A DNA stretch of 64,000 bases from Heliocidaris tuberculata (taxonomy: Eukaryota; Echinodermata; Echinoidea; Camarodonta; Echinometridae): assembly GCA_025618425.1 (NCBI GenBank), contig CM046838.1:6409655-6473654 (forward strand). Reading direction: 5' to 3'. The notes under the pieces are model-generated. The model had not been told where the DNA came from, did not search any database, and worked only from the letters and a program-made list of their open reading frames with translations. The translations under genes and the position numbers were made by a program. This document shows, piece by piece, positions 1-9,582 of the stretch. Position 1 is the stretch's first letter, and every line of letters starts with the position of its first letter.

Positions 1-559
1 TTCCCAATAAGCAGTTGTGTGTATTGGTCTAATGATCTAATGCGAACGAGCGAGCTAAAATTCTCAGACTATTTGCTAATGCTGCAGTCCTTGGGTTGTA
101 CATTATTTAAATGCATCAATATGATGAAAATGACAATAGCAAAATTCATTTTGCGGGAATGTCGAAGGATCTTTTCATTCCTACATAAACCCTGTCGTTT
201 TTTTTAATATAAAGATTATATCGATATCAACATACTTTATGCGATCTGCTTGATTTCATTATAATTATACTACATGTGTGTAAGAGCCAGCGGGGAGCGA
301 GTATTAGGGCAATTTTCAGAAAATATTGCCCTTATAATTATATACGTGGCGTAAATTATGGTCACATTCGAGAGAGCGGAGTGAGAAATCTTTTGCTTGG
401 GAAGTGGGGAATTGCATTGTGCCCCTCTTGCCTCCAACTCCACTACCTTACATTGTAGTTATAGTAAGTTATAATATGGGTATCTGTTATATAAAGCCGC
501 ACCGATTCTTTGAAGCTAGATATGGCTCTTTTTGTATAAGAAACAGTGGGAGTATCTTA
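1..559. other. no gene seen
   Basis: This is AT-rich sequence with several short open frames, none with recognisable protein features or splice context. The words 'gtgcccctcttgcc' near 420 resemble 'gtgccccttgccc' near 1077, so 400-1100 may be one dispersed repeat with the minisatellite in its middle. Confidence 0.5.
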
Positions 560-1100
560 GGTAAAAGGGGCACTTATGAGAAGCGGGAAAGGGCACATAT
601 TAGATGTAGAGAAAGGGGCACTTATCAGAAGTAAAGAGGGGGCACTTATCAGATTTGAAAAGGGGCACCTATGACTTATCAGAAGTAAAAATGCACTTAT
701 CAAAGGAGAATCGGGCACATATTAGAGATAAAGAATAGGCAATTATTGGATTTGAAAAAAGGGGCACTTATCAGAAGGGGAAAAGGGCACTTATTACAAA
801 GAACAAGGGCCACCTATCCGAAGTAAAATTTGCACTTTTCAGAAATAGAAAAGGGCACTTATTGCAGAAATAAGGAGCCAATTATTAGATTCGAAAAGGG
901 GTACTTTTCAGAAGGAGAGAAAGGGGCACTTATCTGAAGGGGAAAGAGCACTTATGAGAAAGGAAAAGGGGCACTAATTGTAGTAGTAAAAATGGCACTT
1001 ATCAGAGAGAAATGGGGCATTTTTTTTCAGAAATAAAAAGGACGCTTTTTGGGTACTTGAAAAAGTGGGGGCACTGTGCCCCTTGCCCACCCCCCTGCCT
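560..1100. repeat. degenerate ~23-bp minisatellite
   Basis: About 22 imperfect units of 20-28 bp follow one another, each of the form 'aaggggcacttatcagaag' plus a short A-rich spacer. Variants read cacttat, cacatat, caattat and cacctat. The block ends in a run 'gcactgtgccccttgccc'. The units differ by substitutions and small indels, so the array looks old. No coding frame is preserved through it. Confidence 0.85.
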
Positions 1101-1870
1101 TGTGATGTTCAAGACTTGAAAATTCCCAACTTCATGCATTCTCTGAGTTTTGCGAAGTTTCAACACACATTTCTCTGGTATTTCTGTTGTTAGTCAACTT
1201 TCCATTTTCTAGACCAACTCTACATTATTGTTTATGTTTTTGTTTTTGATTTTGATTTTGTTTTTGTTTTTGTTTTTGTTTCATTCTCACAATAAAAACT
1301 AAATTGCTTCGAATAATAACTAAACTATGATCCAAAAACTTTCACAAATTCAACTGTACTTTCATGAAATATAAACATGTCTATAGGAATTTGAGAGAGG
1401 GGAAGAGAGCGAGAGAGAGAGAGAGAATGCGAGCATTTTTATTTACACGTATTTCTCTCTTGCGCTTCATACACCATAAACTTTATGGTCAAACGCCTTA
1501 AGAAATGCATTGATCCATATTGATCAGATTGTGATAAGACTGTTTTAATTACCTCTTTAAACGCTGATTGATTAATTAACAGAGCGAATCAACGCATTTA
1601 GATGAGAGCTCCCAAGCGGATAATCACCTCTCTATGCACAATCGCTCAAGTTGAAGACAGCGGACTCACTATATGGCAAGTCTATGCTGCCAATTTGAAC
1701 ATCGTATTTATTTGAAAGTGATTTTTAAAATGTTAGAAAAGCAGGGGAAAATCCATAATGTAAAAAATGAAAAATGAAAAATAAAAGAATAGATAAATAA
1801 GTAAGTAAAAAAAAATAGATAAATGAATAAATATATAAATAAATGAAAAGAAAACAGGAAAACAATATAT
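1101..1870. other. AT-rich stretch with simple repeats, no gene
   Basis: It holds a (TTTTTG)n tract at 1230-1281, a GA tract at 1391-1427 and an A-rich tract of AATA/GAATA-like steps at 1750-1870. Between them the sequence looks unique. No exon or RNA gene is visible. Confidence 0.6.
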
Positions 1871-1880
1871 ATATTACTAC

Positions 1881-2619
1881 TTTCTCCTCCTATAACACTC
1901 ATCCATTTCTGCTGCTGCATCGCATTAATTCATTATTTTTTTTAATATTTGGAATTAAAAATTCAATGGAACAATCTGTAAATGGCCTTTATGGGATGTT
2001 GTCAGCCTTTTTAATATAATATAAATATACTACTTTCTCCTCCTATAACACTCATCCATTTCTGCTGCTGCATCGAATTAATTCATTATTTTTTTAATAT
2101 TTGGAATTAAAATGCAATGGAACAATCTGTAAATGGCCTTTTTGGGATATTGTCAGCCTTTTTAATATAATATAAATATACTACTTTCTCCTCCTATAAC
2201 ACTCATCCATTTCTGCTGCTGCATCGAATTAATTCATTATTTTTTTAATATTTGGAATTAAAATGCAATGGAACAATCTGTAAATGGCCTTTTTGGGATA
2301 TTGTCAGCCTTTTTAATATAATATAAATATACTACTTTCTCCTCCTATAACACTCATCCATTTCTGCTGCTGCATCGAATTAATTCATTATTTTTTTAAT
2401 ATTTGGAATTAAAATGCAATGGAACAATCTGTAAATGGCCTTTTTGGGATATTGTCAGCCTTTTTAATATAATATAAATATACTACTTTCTCCTCCTATA
2501 ACACTCATCCATTTCTGCTGCTGCATCGAATTAATTCATTATTTTTTTAATATTTGGAATTAAAATGCAATGGAACAATCTGTAAATGGCCTTTTTGGGA
2601 TATTGTCTGCCTTTTTTAA
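1881..2619. repeat. 151-bp tandem satellite, about 4.9 copies
   Basis: The anchor 'tttctcctcctataacac' recurs at 1881, 2034, 2185, 2336 and 2487, giving periods of 153, 151, 151 and 151 bp. The first copy carries two extra bases and several substitutions. Copies 2 to 5 are almost letter-identical except for the last, which breaks off inside the unit. Each unit has CTGCTGCTGC, a T7 run and an AT-rich tail. The pattern points to recent expansion from the downstream copies. No open frame runs through the unit. Confidence 0.95.
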
Positions 2620-2816
2620 ACACCGGTTGAATCTAACGCTGCTACATAATGACAGTGGATTACACAATGATAGAAAAGTGGACGAATAATCCGTTTTTTC
2701 AAAAAGTTCACTCCGGAGAAACTATCAACTTTTTCATTCGGCCTATAAGACTAGCTAAACATTTTTCACTCAGTGACGGTTCTGTTCTCAGAACCATCAG
2801 ATATGCAGTAGGCCAG

Positions 2817-3226
2817 GAGCCTGTCCAGAAATAGTCACCCCATTTTACATATGAGATTTGACCCCCTAAAGTTACTTAGACCATCCATGTCATTCACAAA
2901 AAGCTTGTCAGCTCGAACGAAGCCGCCAGGTTTGGCCCCCAGAGCCCCCCCCCCCCCCAAGGGCCTCAAAGTTTGGTCGATTTCAACCCATCTAACATGC
3001 GCAAACTTTGTCAGAAGGAAGGTGTATGACTATAAATTACCAAAACATAAAAACTGACAAAGTTTTCCGTCACGATAGGTTGTCAGACCGCCCCTAAAAA
3101 TTGGGGAAAATATTTCCCTTTAAGGCCGGTGGACCAAATTTTGTCAGAATGACATGGATGGTCTAAGTAACTTAATGGGGTACAAATCTCATGTGTAAAA
3201 TGGTGTGACTATTTCGGGACAGGCTC
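2817..3226. mobile_element. MITE with ~90-bp TIRs (family A, copy 1)
   Basis: The left end starts GAGCCTGTCCAGAAATAGTC and the right end is its near-perfect reverse complement, finishing GGGACAGGCTC. The arms pair over roughly 90 bp, through the 'acttagaccatccatgtcatt' region. The element is 410 bp and flanked by CCAG on both sides (2813-2816 and 3227-3230), a plausible 4-bp target duplication. The core contains G/C-rich 'agagccccccc' and 'cccctaaaaattgggg' blocks. It encodes nothing recognisable, so it is a non-autonomous DNA element. A longer relative lies at 5076-5989. Confidence 0.9.
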
Positions 3227-3417
3227 CCAGACTACAGGTCTGATCTTAAAACTATTAGCTTTCAGACATATCTCGTAAGGATGTTTCATGAATCATATAG
3301 GCTTGTCGTTTTGAATACATCTCTTATAATTATGTTCAAAAAATGAATGTTAAATATTAATGGCAGATGAAGGATCCTGCTCATTGCACAGGAAACAAGG
3401 AAGCAAGCAGACAAGTG

Positions 3418-3502
3418 CAAAAAAACAACAACAAACAAACAAACAATACAAAACAAAAACAAAACAAAACAAAACAAAACAAAACAAAAAACAACAACAA
3501 AA
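3418..3502. repeat. (AAAAC)n / (AAC)n microsatellite
   Basis: This is an A-rich tract of AAC, AAAC and AAAAC steps. A second A-rich tract lies at 3685-3745. Confidence 0.9.
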
Positions 3503-3779
3503 TAGTAAGGAAAAAAGAAGAAGATAATTACTTATAATTAATCTGCTCAGTATCATTTTTTCTATAGATATAAGACGGATACACACTCCTTTCGTGATCA
3601 TGTCAAAATGCTACCATTTAAACCAGGGTCCGTTCCAGAATTTTGTAAAGAGGGGGCACAATATTCAGAAAGTTTCTGAGAAGCACCCCCAACAAAAAAA
3701 AAACAAACAAAAAAAAAAGATTAATACAAACAACAACAAAATCAGGTTTTTCGGGTGTCTTCATCAGCTAAAAAAAAAA

Positions 3780-3985
3780 AGGCATAAGCTTGGAGATGCC
3801 TCTTGGGGTATGCCACTTGCTTTTTTGTTGTCGTCCGGGTATATGCCAAACACCATTTATTTAATGTAATAAAAGAGCAATGTAGACAAAATATCTTCCT
3901 TACGGGGCATTTAGCCCATGCCGGGATCGAACCCACGAACTTCGCATTTCTGGTCAAGTGTCTAAACCACTCGACTAAAAAAACA
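3780..3985 (-). mobile_element. tRNA-derived SINE head, minus strand
   Basis: Read on the minus strand from about 3985, the sequence runs 'tagtcgagtggtttagacac' (A-box-like) and, about 35 nt later, 'gtgggttcgatcccgg', a very good B box (GGTTCGANNCC). The tRNA fold is degraded: the anticodon arm does not close, and the acceptor end is T-rich rather than complementary. An unrelated SINE body follows down to about 3780, ending by an A run. A G16-type homopolymer lies immediately upstream on the minus strand. A functional tRNA gene is unlikely because the acceptor and anticodon stems do not form. Confidence 0.7.
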
Positions 3986-4195
3986 TGAAGGGGGGGGGGG
4001 GGGGAGGGGGCACAGGCCGGATGTGCACCACCAATCCGTTGCTGGTTCTTCTAGTCTGCAATTCTCAGCTCGCCGACTATATCTTTGTTCATTTCTTGAT
4101 TTGATGAGAAATTTCACACGAACAACATTTTTTAGTATAAGACTAATAAGAAAAAGGCCCAGACTTATACAAATAGTAATAGAGCAATAAGGTAC

Positions 4196-4204
<9 letters not shown>

Positions 4205-4242
<38 letters not shown>

Positions 4243-4270
4243 AGGGGAAAAGAGAGAGATGGATAAAGAG

Positions 4271-4317
<47 letters not shown>
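4205..4317. repeat. paired GA microsatellites
   Basis: There is a GA run at 4205-4240 and a longer one at 4274-4317, separated by a short purine-rich spacer. The minus-strand open frame rich in Leu-Ser is an artefact of these runs. Confidence 0.95.
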
Positions 4318-4321
<4 letters not shown>

Positions 4322-4757
4322 GTTTTCTGTATAAAACATGAATAGGCCTTTACTCAGAGCTTTCAATAAATTCCTGGAGGTTTACAATAAGCCTATATTG
4401 CGTAAAAGAATCTCTGACGAACAAAAAAAAAATCAGAAAAGAAAAATCAATCAGATTTCCGGGGGGGGGGGGCAGTGGAAAAAGACAGTGAAACGATGAG
4501 TGAAACACATTTCACATGTAAGCATTACAGAATAACCACTCCTCAAATTGTTTTCAAAACGACTGAAGCTAGTTCACATGTTTCTATACTATACCAAAGT
4601 TTTTTACTATACACATACACACGTACAGTTTATGTGCGCGAAGTTTGCACATATAATGCACACAAATATACTACCGTGCTCGAGAAATTACAGGAGATCT
4701 GCATGAGAGATTCGAAAAGATACTTTCATGCGATATCTAGGCTCGATTTCCTTCAAG

Positions 4758-4830
4758 ATGGCTGTGATGGCATCAAGGGCAAATCTTTCTTGGATGACGG
4801 TATTTTTTGTGATCATTTTAGCTCATTTCG
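4758..4830 (+). CDS. candidate first coding exon with signal peptide
   Basis: An ATG with a strong initiation context (A at -3, G at +4; 'tcaagATGg') opens a 24-codon frame, beginning MAVMASRANLSW, followed by a hydrophobic stretch rich in V, F, I and L and ending AHF. The hydrophobic core sits at about residues 13-22 after an Arg, which is the layout of a secretory signal peptide or signal anchor. The frame reaches 'TTTCG|GTAAGTATAG', a consensus splice donor, and the split codon makes this a phase-1 intron. Phase-1 introns after a signal-peptide exon are typical of secreted and receptor-type modular proteins. The sequence seen is the ATG, the hydrophobic run and the donor. That the exon belongs to a long plus-strand gene is inference, because no downstream exon was recognised. 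The mature protein is therefore unknown. An overlapping frame at 4475-4834 has no such features. Confidence 0.5.
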
Positions 4831-5075
4831 GTAAGTATAGACCTTCCTTTTTAGCTCAATTGCGCCGGATTGACCATCAACAGGCACGTCTTGCCAACGG
4901 GACGCTGTGCGTGGGTTGTGGGCTGGACATCCGGATGTATGGCTTCGCATCACCGGGAGATGAATGAGCGAAGACTGAAACCGAGTGTGTGTGTGTGTTT
5001 GTGATGGCTCTTGATGACTTTTTCCTTTCCTCGAGTTTTGCTGTGTTTCTTCACTGTACGTGTGTATTAGTCTGG

Positions 5076-5989
5076 GAGCCTGTCCCGAAATAGTCACCCC
5101 ATTTTACCCATAAGATTTGACCCCGTAAAGTTACTTAGACCATCTAAGTCATTGACAAAAAGGTTGTCAGCCTGACCGCCGGGTTAAGCCCCCAGAGCCC
5201 CCAAAAGGGACCCCAAAGTCGGGTCGATTTCACCCCATCTCACCCATGCACCAAACTTTGTCAGTAGGAAGTAGTATGACTGGACATTACAAAACACAAA
5301 AAACTGACAAAAATTTCCGTCGGGATGGGGTGTCAGACAGCCCCTAAAAATTGGGGTAAATTTTTCCCCTTAAAGTCCAGAGACCAAATTTTGTCAGAAG
5401 GAAGAGCTATGGATGTACATTCCAAAAATATAAAAACTGACAAAATTGTCCATCGGGAAGGGGGTGTCAGATCCCCTGAAATGAAAACCCCAAAGTGCCC
5501 TTTGACAATGCTTTGCCCCCCAAAATGCTCTGTATGGAAAGAAAAACCATTTTCTTACCTTCTGACTATGATAATTCAAAAGAGTTTCATTCAATTCACT
5601 TTAAATTTTCATAACATAATTTTGAGTATAACAATCTTCTTGAGGTGCAATTTGGTGTTAATTGATATTTTGGTTAATAAGTTATTACATTGTGAAAAAT
5701 GTATTGCTTTCTCAAAAGTAGCCAAAAAATATTGTCAGGATTGTGTAAACACAGCCATTGCCCATCTGACAAGGCATAATAGAGAAGCTTGCTTGGTGTC
5801 TGTGCAATTAACACATGAATAGTACATTTCAGCCTGGCAGTCACATACCACAGATACATGTACCTTTTTGGGGGCTCTGGCGGCTATGGTCAGGCTGACA
5901 ACCTTTTTGTCAATGACTTAGATGGTCTAAGTAACTTTACGGGGTCAAATCTTACGGGTAAAATGGGGTGACTATTTCGGGACAGGCTC
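5076..5989. mobile_element. MITE with ~120-bp TIRs (family A, copy 2)
   Basis: It starts GAGCCTGTCCCGAAATAGTC and ends with the reverse complement. The arms pair for about 120 bp and include 'cttagaccatctaagtcatt' and 'aggttgtcagcctgacc'. Flanks are CTGG (5072-5075) and TTGG (5990-5993), a 4-bp near-duplication. The 914-bp length comes from an internal 133-bp tandem duplication plus an AT-rich core of about 400 bp that is absent from the copy at 2817-3226. A 165-codon open frame at 5325-5822 crosses the core but resembles no transposase and is not supported as a gene. Confidence 0.9.
5251..5490. repeat. 133-bp tandem duplication inside the MITE
   Basis: 'ccaaactttgtcag' at 5251 and 'ccaaattttgtcag' at 5384 start two imperfect units that both continue through a 'aaaaactgacaaaa' block and 'ggggtgtcaga'. 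Copy 1 of the family has one full unit and the beginning of the next, so the duplication predates or defines the family. Confidence 0.8.
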
Positions 5990-6215
5990 TTGGCCTATAT
6001 GGTGAAAGTACACCCTGGTATTAAGTTGATTTGAATAAAAGAAGAAAAATGAGAGAAACAGATTAGATCTAGAGACTAGATCTAGACTTCTAACTTGTTA
6101 GTGAAAGTTTTTACTTTGAGCAAAATCTGATCAGAAATAAAGAAATTTATGAATTCATGAAGTTGTATGTAAAATTGTAATCAATCAAAATTCAAACACT
6201 TAAGGTTACTTAAGG
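5990..6215. other. no gene seen
   Basis: This is AT-rich sequence with a short cluster of AGATCTAG-type palindromic words at 6064-6090 and three ACTTAAGGTT words at 6197-6231. Confidence 0.5.
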
Positions 6216-6384
6216 TTAGTTACTTAAGGTTGAGTTCTGGACGCAGGTAGTGATGCCTCTATGTCCAGATTCTGGTTGCCTGATAGGACTCCGAGCTCCG
6301 GCGGTATTTGCACGGCTGCGAGGAGCTGGCAACTCCATGAAGTATCTCGCAAACTCCTCTCCTACTTGCTCATGATCAGTAGGT
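6216..6384 (-). CDS. candidate 3'-terminal exon, minus strand
   Basis: On the minus strand a T-rich tract ending 'attttctgtag' gives a good splice acceptor at 6385-6390. The next 169 nt are open in one frame (55 codons, starting after one split-codon base) and end in TAA at 6216-6218. The translation begins PTDHEQVGEEFARYF and is rich in Pro, Arg, Ser and Glu. The patch is clearly more GC- and CpG-rich than its AT-rich surroundings, as coding exons are here. I do not recognise the protein. Two observations weaken the call: the plus strand of the same patch is also open for much of its length, and a partial inverted copy lies at 6649-6693, so the patch may be a captured or transposon-borne exon. 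No minus-strand polyadenylation signal was seen just beyond the stop. Confidence 0.3.
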
Positions 6385-6648
6385 CTACAGAAAATTTAAT
6401 TAATTTTCGTAAATTTTCATTTTCTTAGTTTTTAATGAAGGAATAGATTTATTTGTCTCATACAATTCATAAATTATCTCCAATAACCTCGCATAAGTGT
6501 GAGTGCATACAATACAGTTTTTGTGTTAAAAAATACATGTATCAGCAATGATTACATCTAAGGACAAAAACTGAAGGAGCATGTAGATAGATCTATGATG
6601 GAATATTTTCTTTAGAGAAAATGGAAATTAATGATTTTTGGGGATACA

Positions 6649-6693
6649 GGGCAAATGGGAGAGGAGCTCGCAAGATATGTGTACGTCACATAA
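6649..6693 (+). pseudogene. inverted partial copy of the 6.2-6.4 kb exon
   Basis: After a 'gggatacag' acceptor-like site the plus strand reads GQMGEELARY and then a stop. The minus-strand exon at 6216-6384 reads EQVGEEFARY. The two DNA segments share GGAGAGGAG, and several of their differences fall in third codon positions. The copies are in inverted orientation about 270 bp apart, which suggests an inverted duplication or foldback around 6330-6690. Confidence 0.35.
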
Positions 6694-7468
6694 CTTTCTT
6701 ATTTCCTATCTTATTTTGCTCAAACCTTCACTGATCTGTTTCTTTGATTTTTCTGCTTATTGTAAAACCAACTGTAAATCAGGATGGACTTCCCTTTCAA
6801 AGCATTTACAACATTTCTCTGCTGAGAGGCAGAAGCAGATTCTATGATGATATGAAAGTTAGTATCTGCATGTATTGATTCAATCTGGCTCTCATCAGAA
6901 GAGGATCTGATTAGCATATAATTCAACTGTTGTTCGTTGTATGGTTGATGTGTTGACTGTATCAAAATTTTACCAATATTGAAACAATTGTTGATTTCTT
7001 TTCCATTTCCCCCCCTTATCATTGACTAGTAACTTCAGATAGAGCTAAAAATATAGATATTTTATTTAATTTAGAGGTCAATGTCTTGTCTGTCTTGTGC
7101 CCCAAATCTTAAGACTTCAGTTCTGTTTATCTAGCTCGTCTAATTTATTCTTTTACTAGGACAAAAAAAAAAAAAAAAAAAATTAAGCTTGCAAAATCTC
7201 ATATTTATTGGAGGAAATGTTGACATCTGGAGATTCTAAAGTAGAGATTAATGCATGGGTGGAGGGGGGGGGGGGGAGTGGGGGGAGAGAGAGAGTGTTG
7301 AGAGAAGAAAAGAAAGAATGGCCAAAATCATCTTTTCAATCTACACATCTTGAATATCAAATTTTAGGAAGTTATTTCTGATTCATGTGCATGTTCAAAT
7401 GACAATCAGTCATGATGAATAATGTGAGAAAATGAATGTGTGCACCAGTATTACATGTATGGTGGAGG
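6694..7468. other. no gene; A and G homopolymers
   Basis: It contains a 20-base A run at 7163-7182, a G run at 7264-7276 followed by a short GA tract, and otherwise AT-rich sequence without exon-like segments. Confidence 0.5.
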
Positions 7469-7951
7469 AACCTAAAGCTACGCACTTTGTTTCCAACCCC
7501 TAAAAAGTCATTTTATTTAGGGGTTTATGTGAATTTCTGTAAATATCTTGGTTCTACATATTCCGCAGTTAAATTGCTGAGAAAATTATGACGGAAAAAT
7601 GTCAATAGCATTCATTTTCAAGTCGATGTCGATGCCCGTGCCAAATTTTGTTCGACAAAATGAAAAGGTCCTAAAGCTACACACATGTAATAAATGAATG
7701 CAAATCTTGATTTTGAAGCTGACTGATGAATTTCGCCCCGATTTCCAGTTAGTGATAGTATTACAAAAAAATAAAGGAAAATTACTCATCCTTAAGTGCG
7801 AACGTAAATGATAATTTCATTGCTCAGTCACACCAAAAGTTTGGCGCATTGAACGTGTTGCATTGCGTGTATTTGCGGGGTGCGTAGCTTTAGGACGTGC
7901 ATAACTTCAGGACGTGTGTAACTTTAGGACCTGCATAGCTTTAGGACCCCT
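7469..7951. mobile_element. foldback element with 17-bp tandem motif
   Basis: The right end carries four head-to-tail 17-bp units of the form GTGCGTAGCTTTAGGAC (7880-7896, 7897-7913, 7914-7930, 7931-7947). The same 17-mer occurs inverted at 7469-7485 and 7668-7684. The outermost copies therefore act as terminal inverted repeats around a 480-bp AT-rich core. No protein is encoded. The ends resemble a foldback or MITE whose terminal repeat has been amplified on one side only. Confidence 0.7.
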
Positions 7952-7987
7952 TACCGTACTACAATTAGAAATAAGAAAAAATACTAG

Positions 7988-8299
7988 CTTAAAGGGACCG
8001 AAAAGTCACCAATTGTGGTGTTTTGGAGCTTGGCCCGGCTCGGGTAATATTCAGGAATCTCCGTATATCTTCCGTAAACGAGCACCCATTGCAGTGATAC
8101 GGGCGACCTTGGTTGGGGGGAAAAACATTCGACAGAAGAAAGACGAACTGAACAACCCAACTGACAAACTACCCCACCCTCGACGGCAATTTTGTTCGCT
8201 GCTCCAAGATTGTTGTTATGCACGGCCTTGCGATAGGGGCAAGCGAATGAAATTGAACGTACATGTACATGGATATCGAGCGGTGGCTCCCTTTAAAGC
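7988..8299. mobile_element. ~310-bp MITE, TTAAAGGGA-type ends
   Basis: The left end CTTAAAGGGACC and the right end GGCTCCCTTTAAAG are imperfect inverted repeats. The interior is noticeably more GC-rich than the flanks (for example 'ggcccggctcgggtaat'), and the composition falls back to AT-rich right outside. A 132-codon open frame crosses it but also runs into the neighbouring element, so it is not a gene. Confidence 0.6.
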
Positions 8300-9166
8300 C
8301 AAAGGTATCTAAGGTTTTGACATGGTTGTGAAAGTACTTGAAATGATTTTTTTTTACCATGTATTTTCAAAATTTCTGCCCAAGAATGCTGCAATGAAAA
8401 AAAAAAAAAAATTCAAATAAAAAACCTGCATCGGTCTGAAAATCATGAAAATATAGAAAATTAAACCAAGTACATAGGTCTTCTAGGCCAACAGATAAAA
8501 TGTAAGTTTTTTGCAAGTTAGCAAGTTTGTTAGTTAGTGGTACTTGTATGCTATTTAGTTAAATATGAAAATTAACAAATTTGATTTCAAAAGTTTGGTG
8601 GATGATAGTGCAGTTGTATACTGTTATTCCAGTATAAATTTAGCAGCTTTTGGTTGGATGTGAGTTCTACAGTATTGCCGTCATGGAAAGAAATTCTCCA
8701 TTTTGTGAGGATTATCTTTGCAGTGAAGGAGATGAGTAGCCCAAGTTGCTTCTTATCTGAAGATAGTGCAATGACACTAAACCATTTCACACCTTTTTCA
8801 TCATCCTCCCTCCCTAAACTAATACCTCCGCTCAGAACCCTGCGCTTCGAAATTGATTTCAGTGTGCCGACAGGTAGCCTTGTAAGAGAGCTAGACTTTC
8901 TGGATACACTCTAGAACTTGAGTCTTTGTGAGATATATATTGCTCTTTCTTCCTTCGATTATTTTGATATTTGATATCACAGAGGGGGAAGCATTTCTGG
9001 TTGTGTGAGAGAGGCAATCTGTTGCAATCTGATATTCAGCATTAAATTATGATTTTATTCGCAAATTTGAGGTTGGAGGTTTGTCCATTGAATACGTTGG
9101 TGTGATATTTGAGCACATTACCTCTGTATATATGTGTAAAAACATCCAGCCAATATGAATTTCATA
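8300..9166. other. no gene seen
   Basis: Unique-looking AT-rich sequence. Overlapping open frames at 8587-8914 on both strands lack recognisable motifs and splice context. Confidence 0.5.
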
Positions 9167-9582
9167 TTAACCCCTTCAAGACAATTGACCACATTTTGTG
9201 GTTTGCCTCAATAACTTTTGATTCAGAGCTCTAAAAAATATACCAGATGCATGAGTAGAAAGAGCAAAAATTTCTGAACACACTGTGTCCATTTTTGTTG
9301 CAAGGCCATATCGTGTTTGATGCCAGGAAATTAAAAAAGGAGAATAAGCTGTAAAATCCTTAAATTGGCAACACATTGAGAGATTCGAAATCATTGTTTT
9401 TTATCGAAATTGGCAATTTTTTCAACTTTTTGACAAAGTTTCAGACCGTGTATATTGTTTTCAAAGACATTACATTTTATTAGGACCATGTAGCACTAAA
9501 AGAAAAACATTATTGTTGCCAATTTGAAGAACAAAATGTGATCAATTTAGCCTGTGAATAATTCCTGTCCTGAAAGGGTTAA
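9167..9582. mobile_element. TTAA-flanked MITE (family B, copy 1)
   Basis: TTAA at 9167-9170 and 9579-9582 bracket a 408-bp element. The left end reads CCCCTTCAAGACA and the right end reads, in reverse complement, CCCTTTCAGGACA. TTAA target duplications with CCCTTT-like ends are a piggyBac-type signature. A short palindrome ACCACATTTTGTGGT lies close to the left end. No transposase is encoded. A second copy of the same size is at 18831-19239. Confidence 0.88.

Noticed and set aside
3905..3985. Functional tRNA gene on the minus strand
   Set aside because: The B box is excellent, but the acceptor and anticodon stems do not form and SINE-like sequence follows, so it was called a SINE.
3962..4366. 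134-codon minus-strand frame with Leu-Ser repeats
   Set aside because: It is translated from GA microsatellites and a SINE flank; no independent coding evidence.
4475..4834. 119-codon plus-strand frame over the signal-peptide exon
   Set aside because: It has no recognisable motif. The overlapping frame with a signal peptide and donor explains the same DNA better.
5325..5822. 165-codon frame inside the 914-bp MITE
   Set aside because: It starts in a terminal-repeat-derived block and resembles no transposase; absent from the shorter family member.
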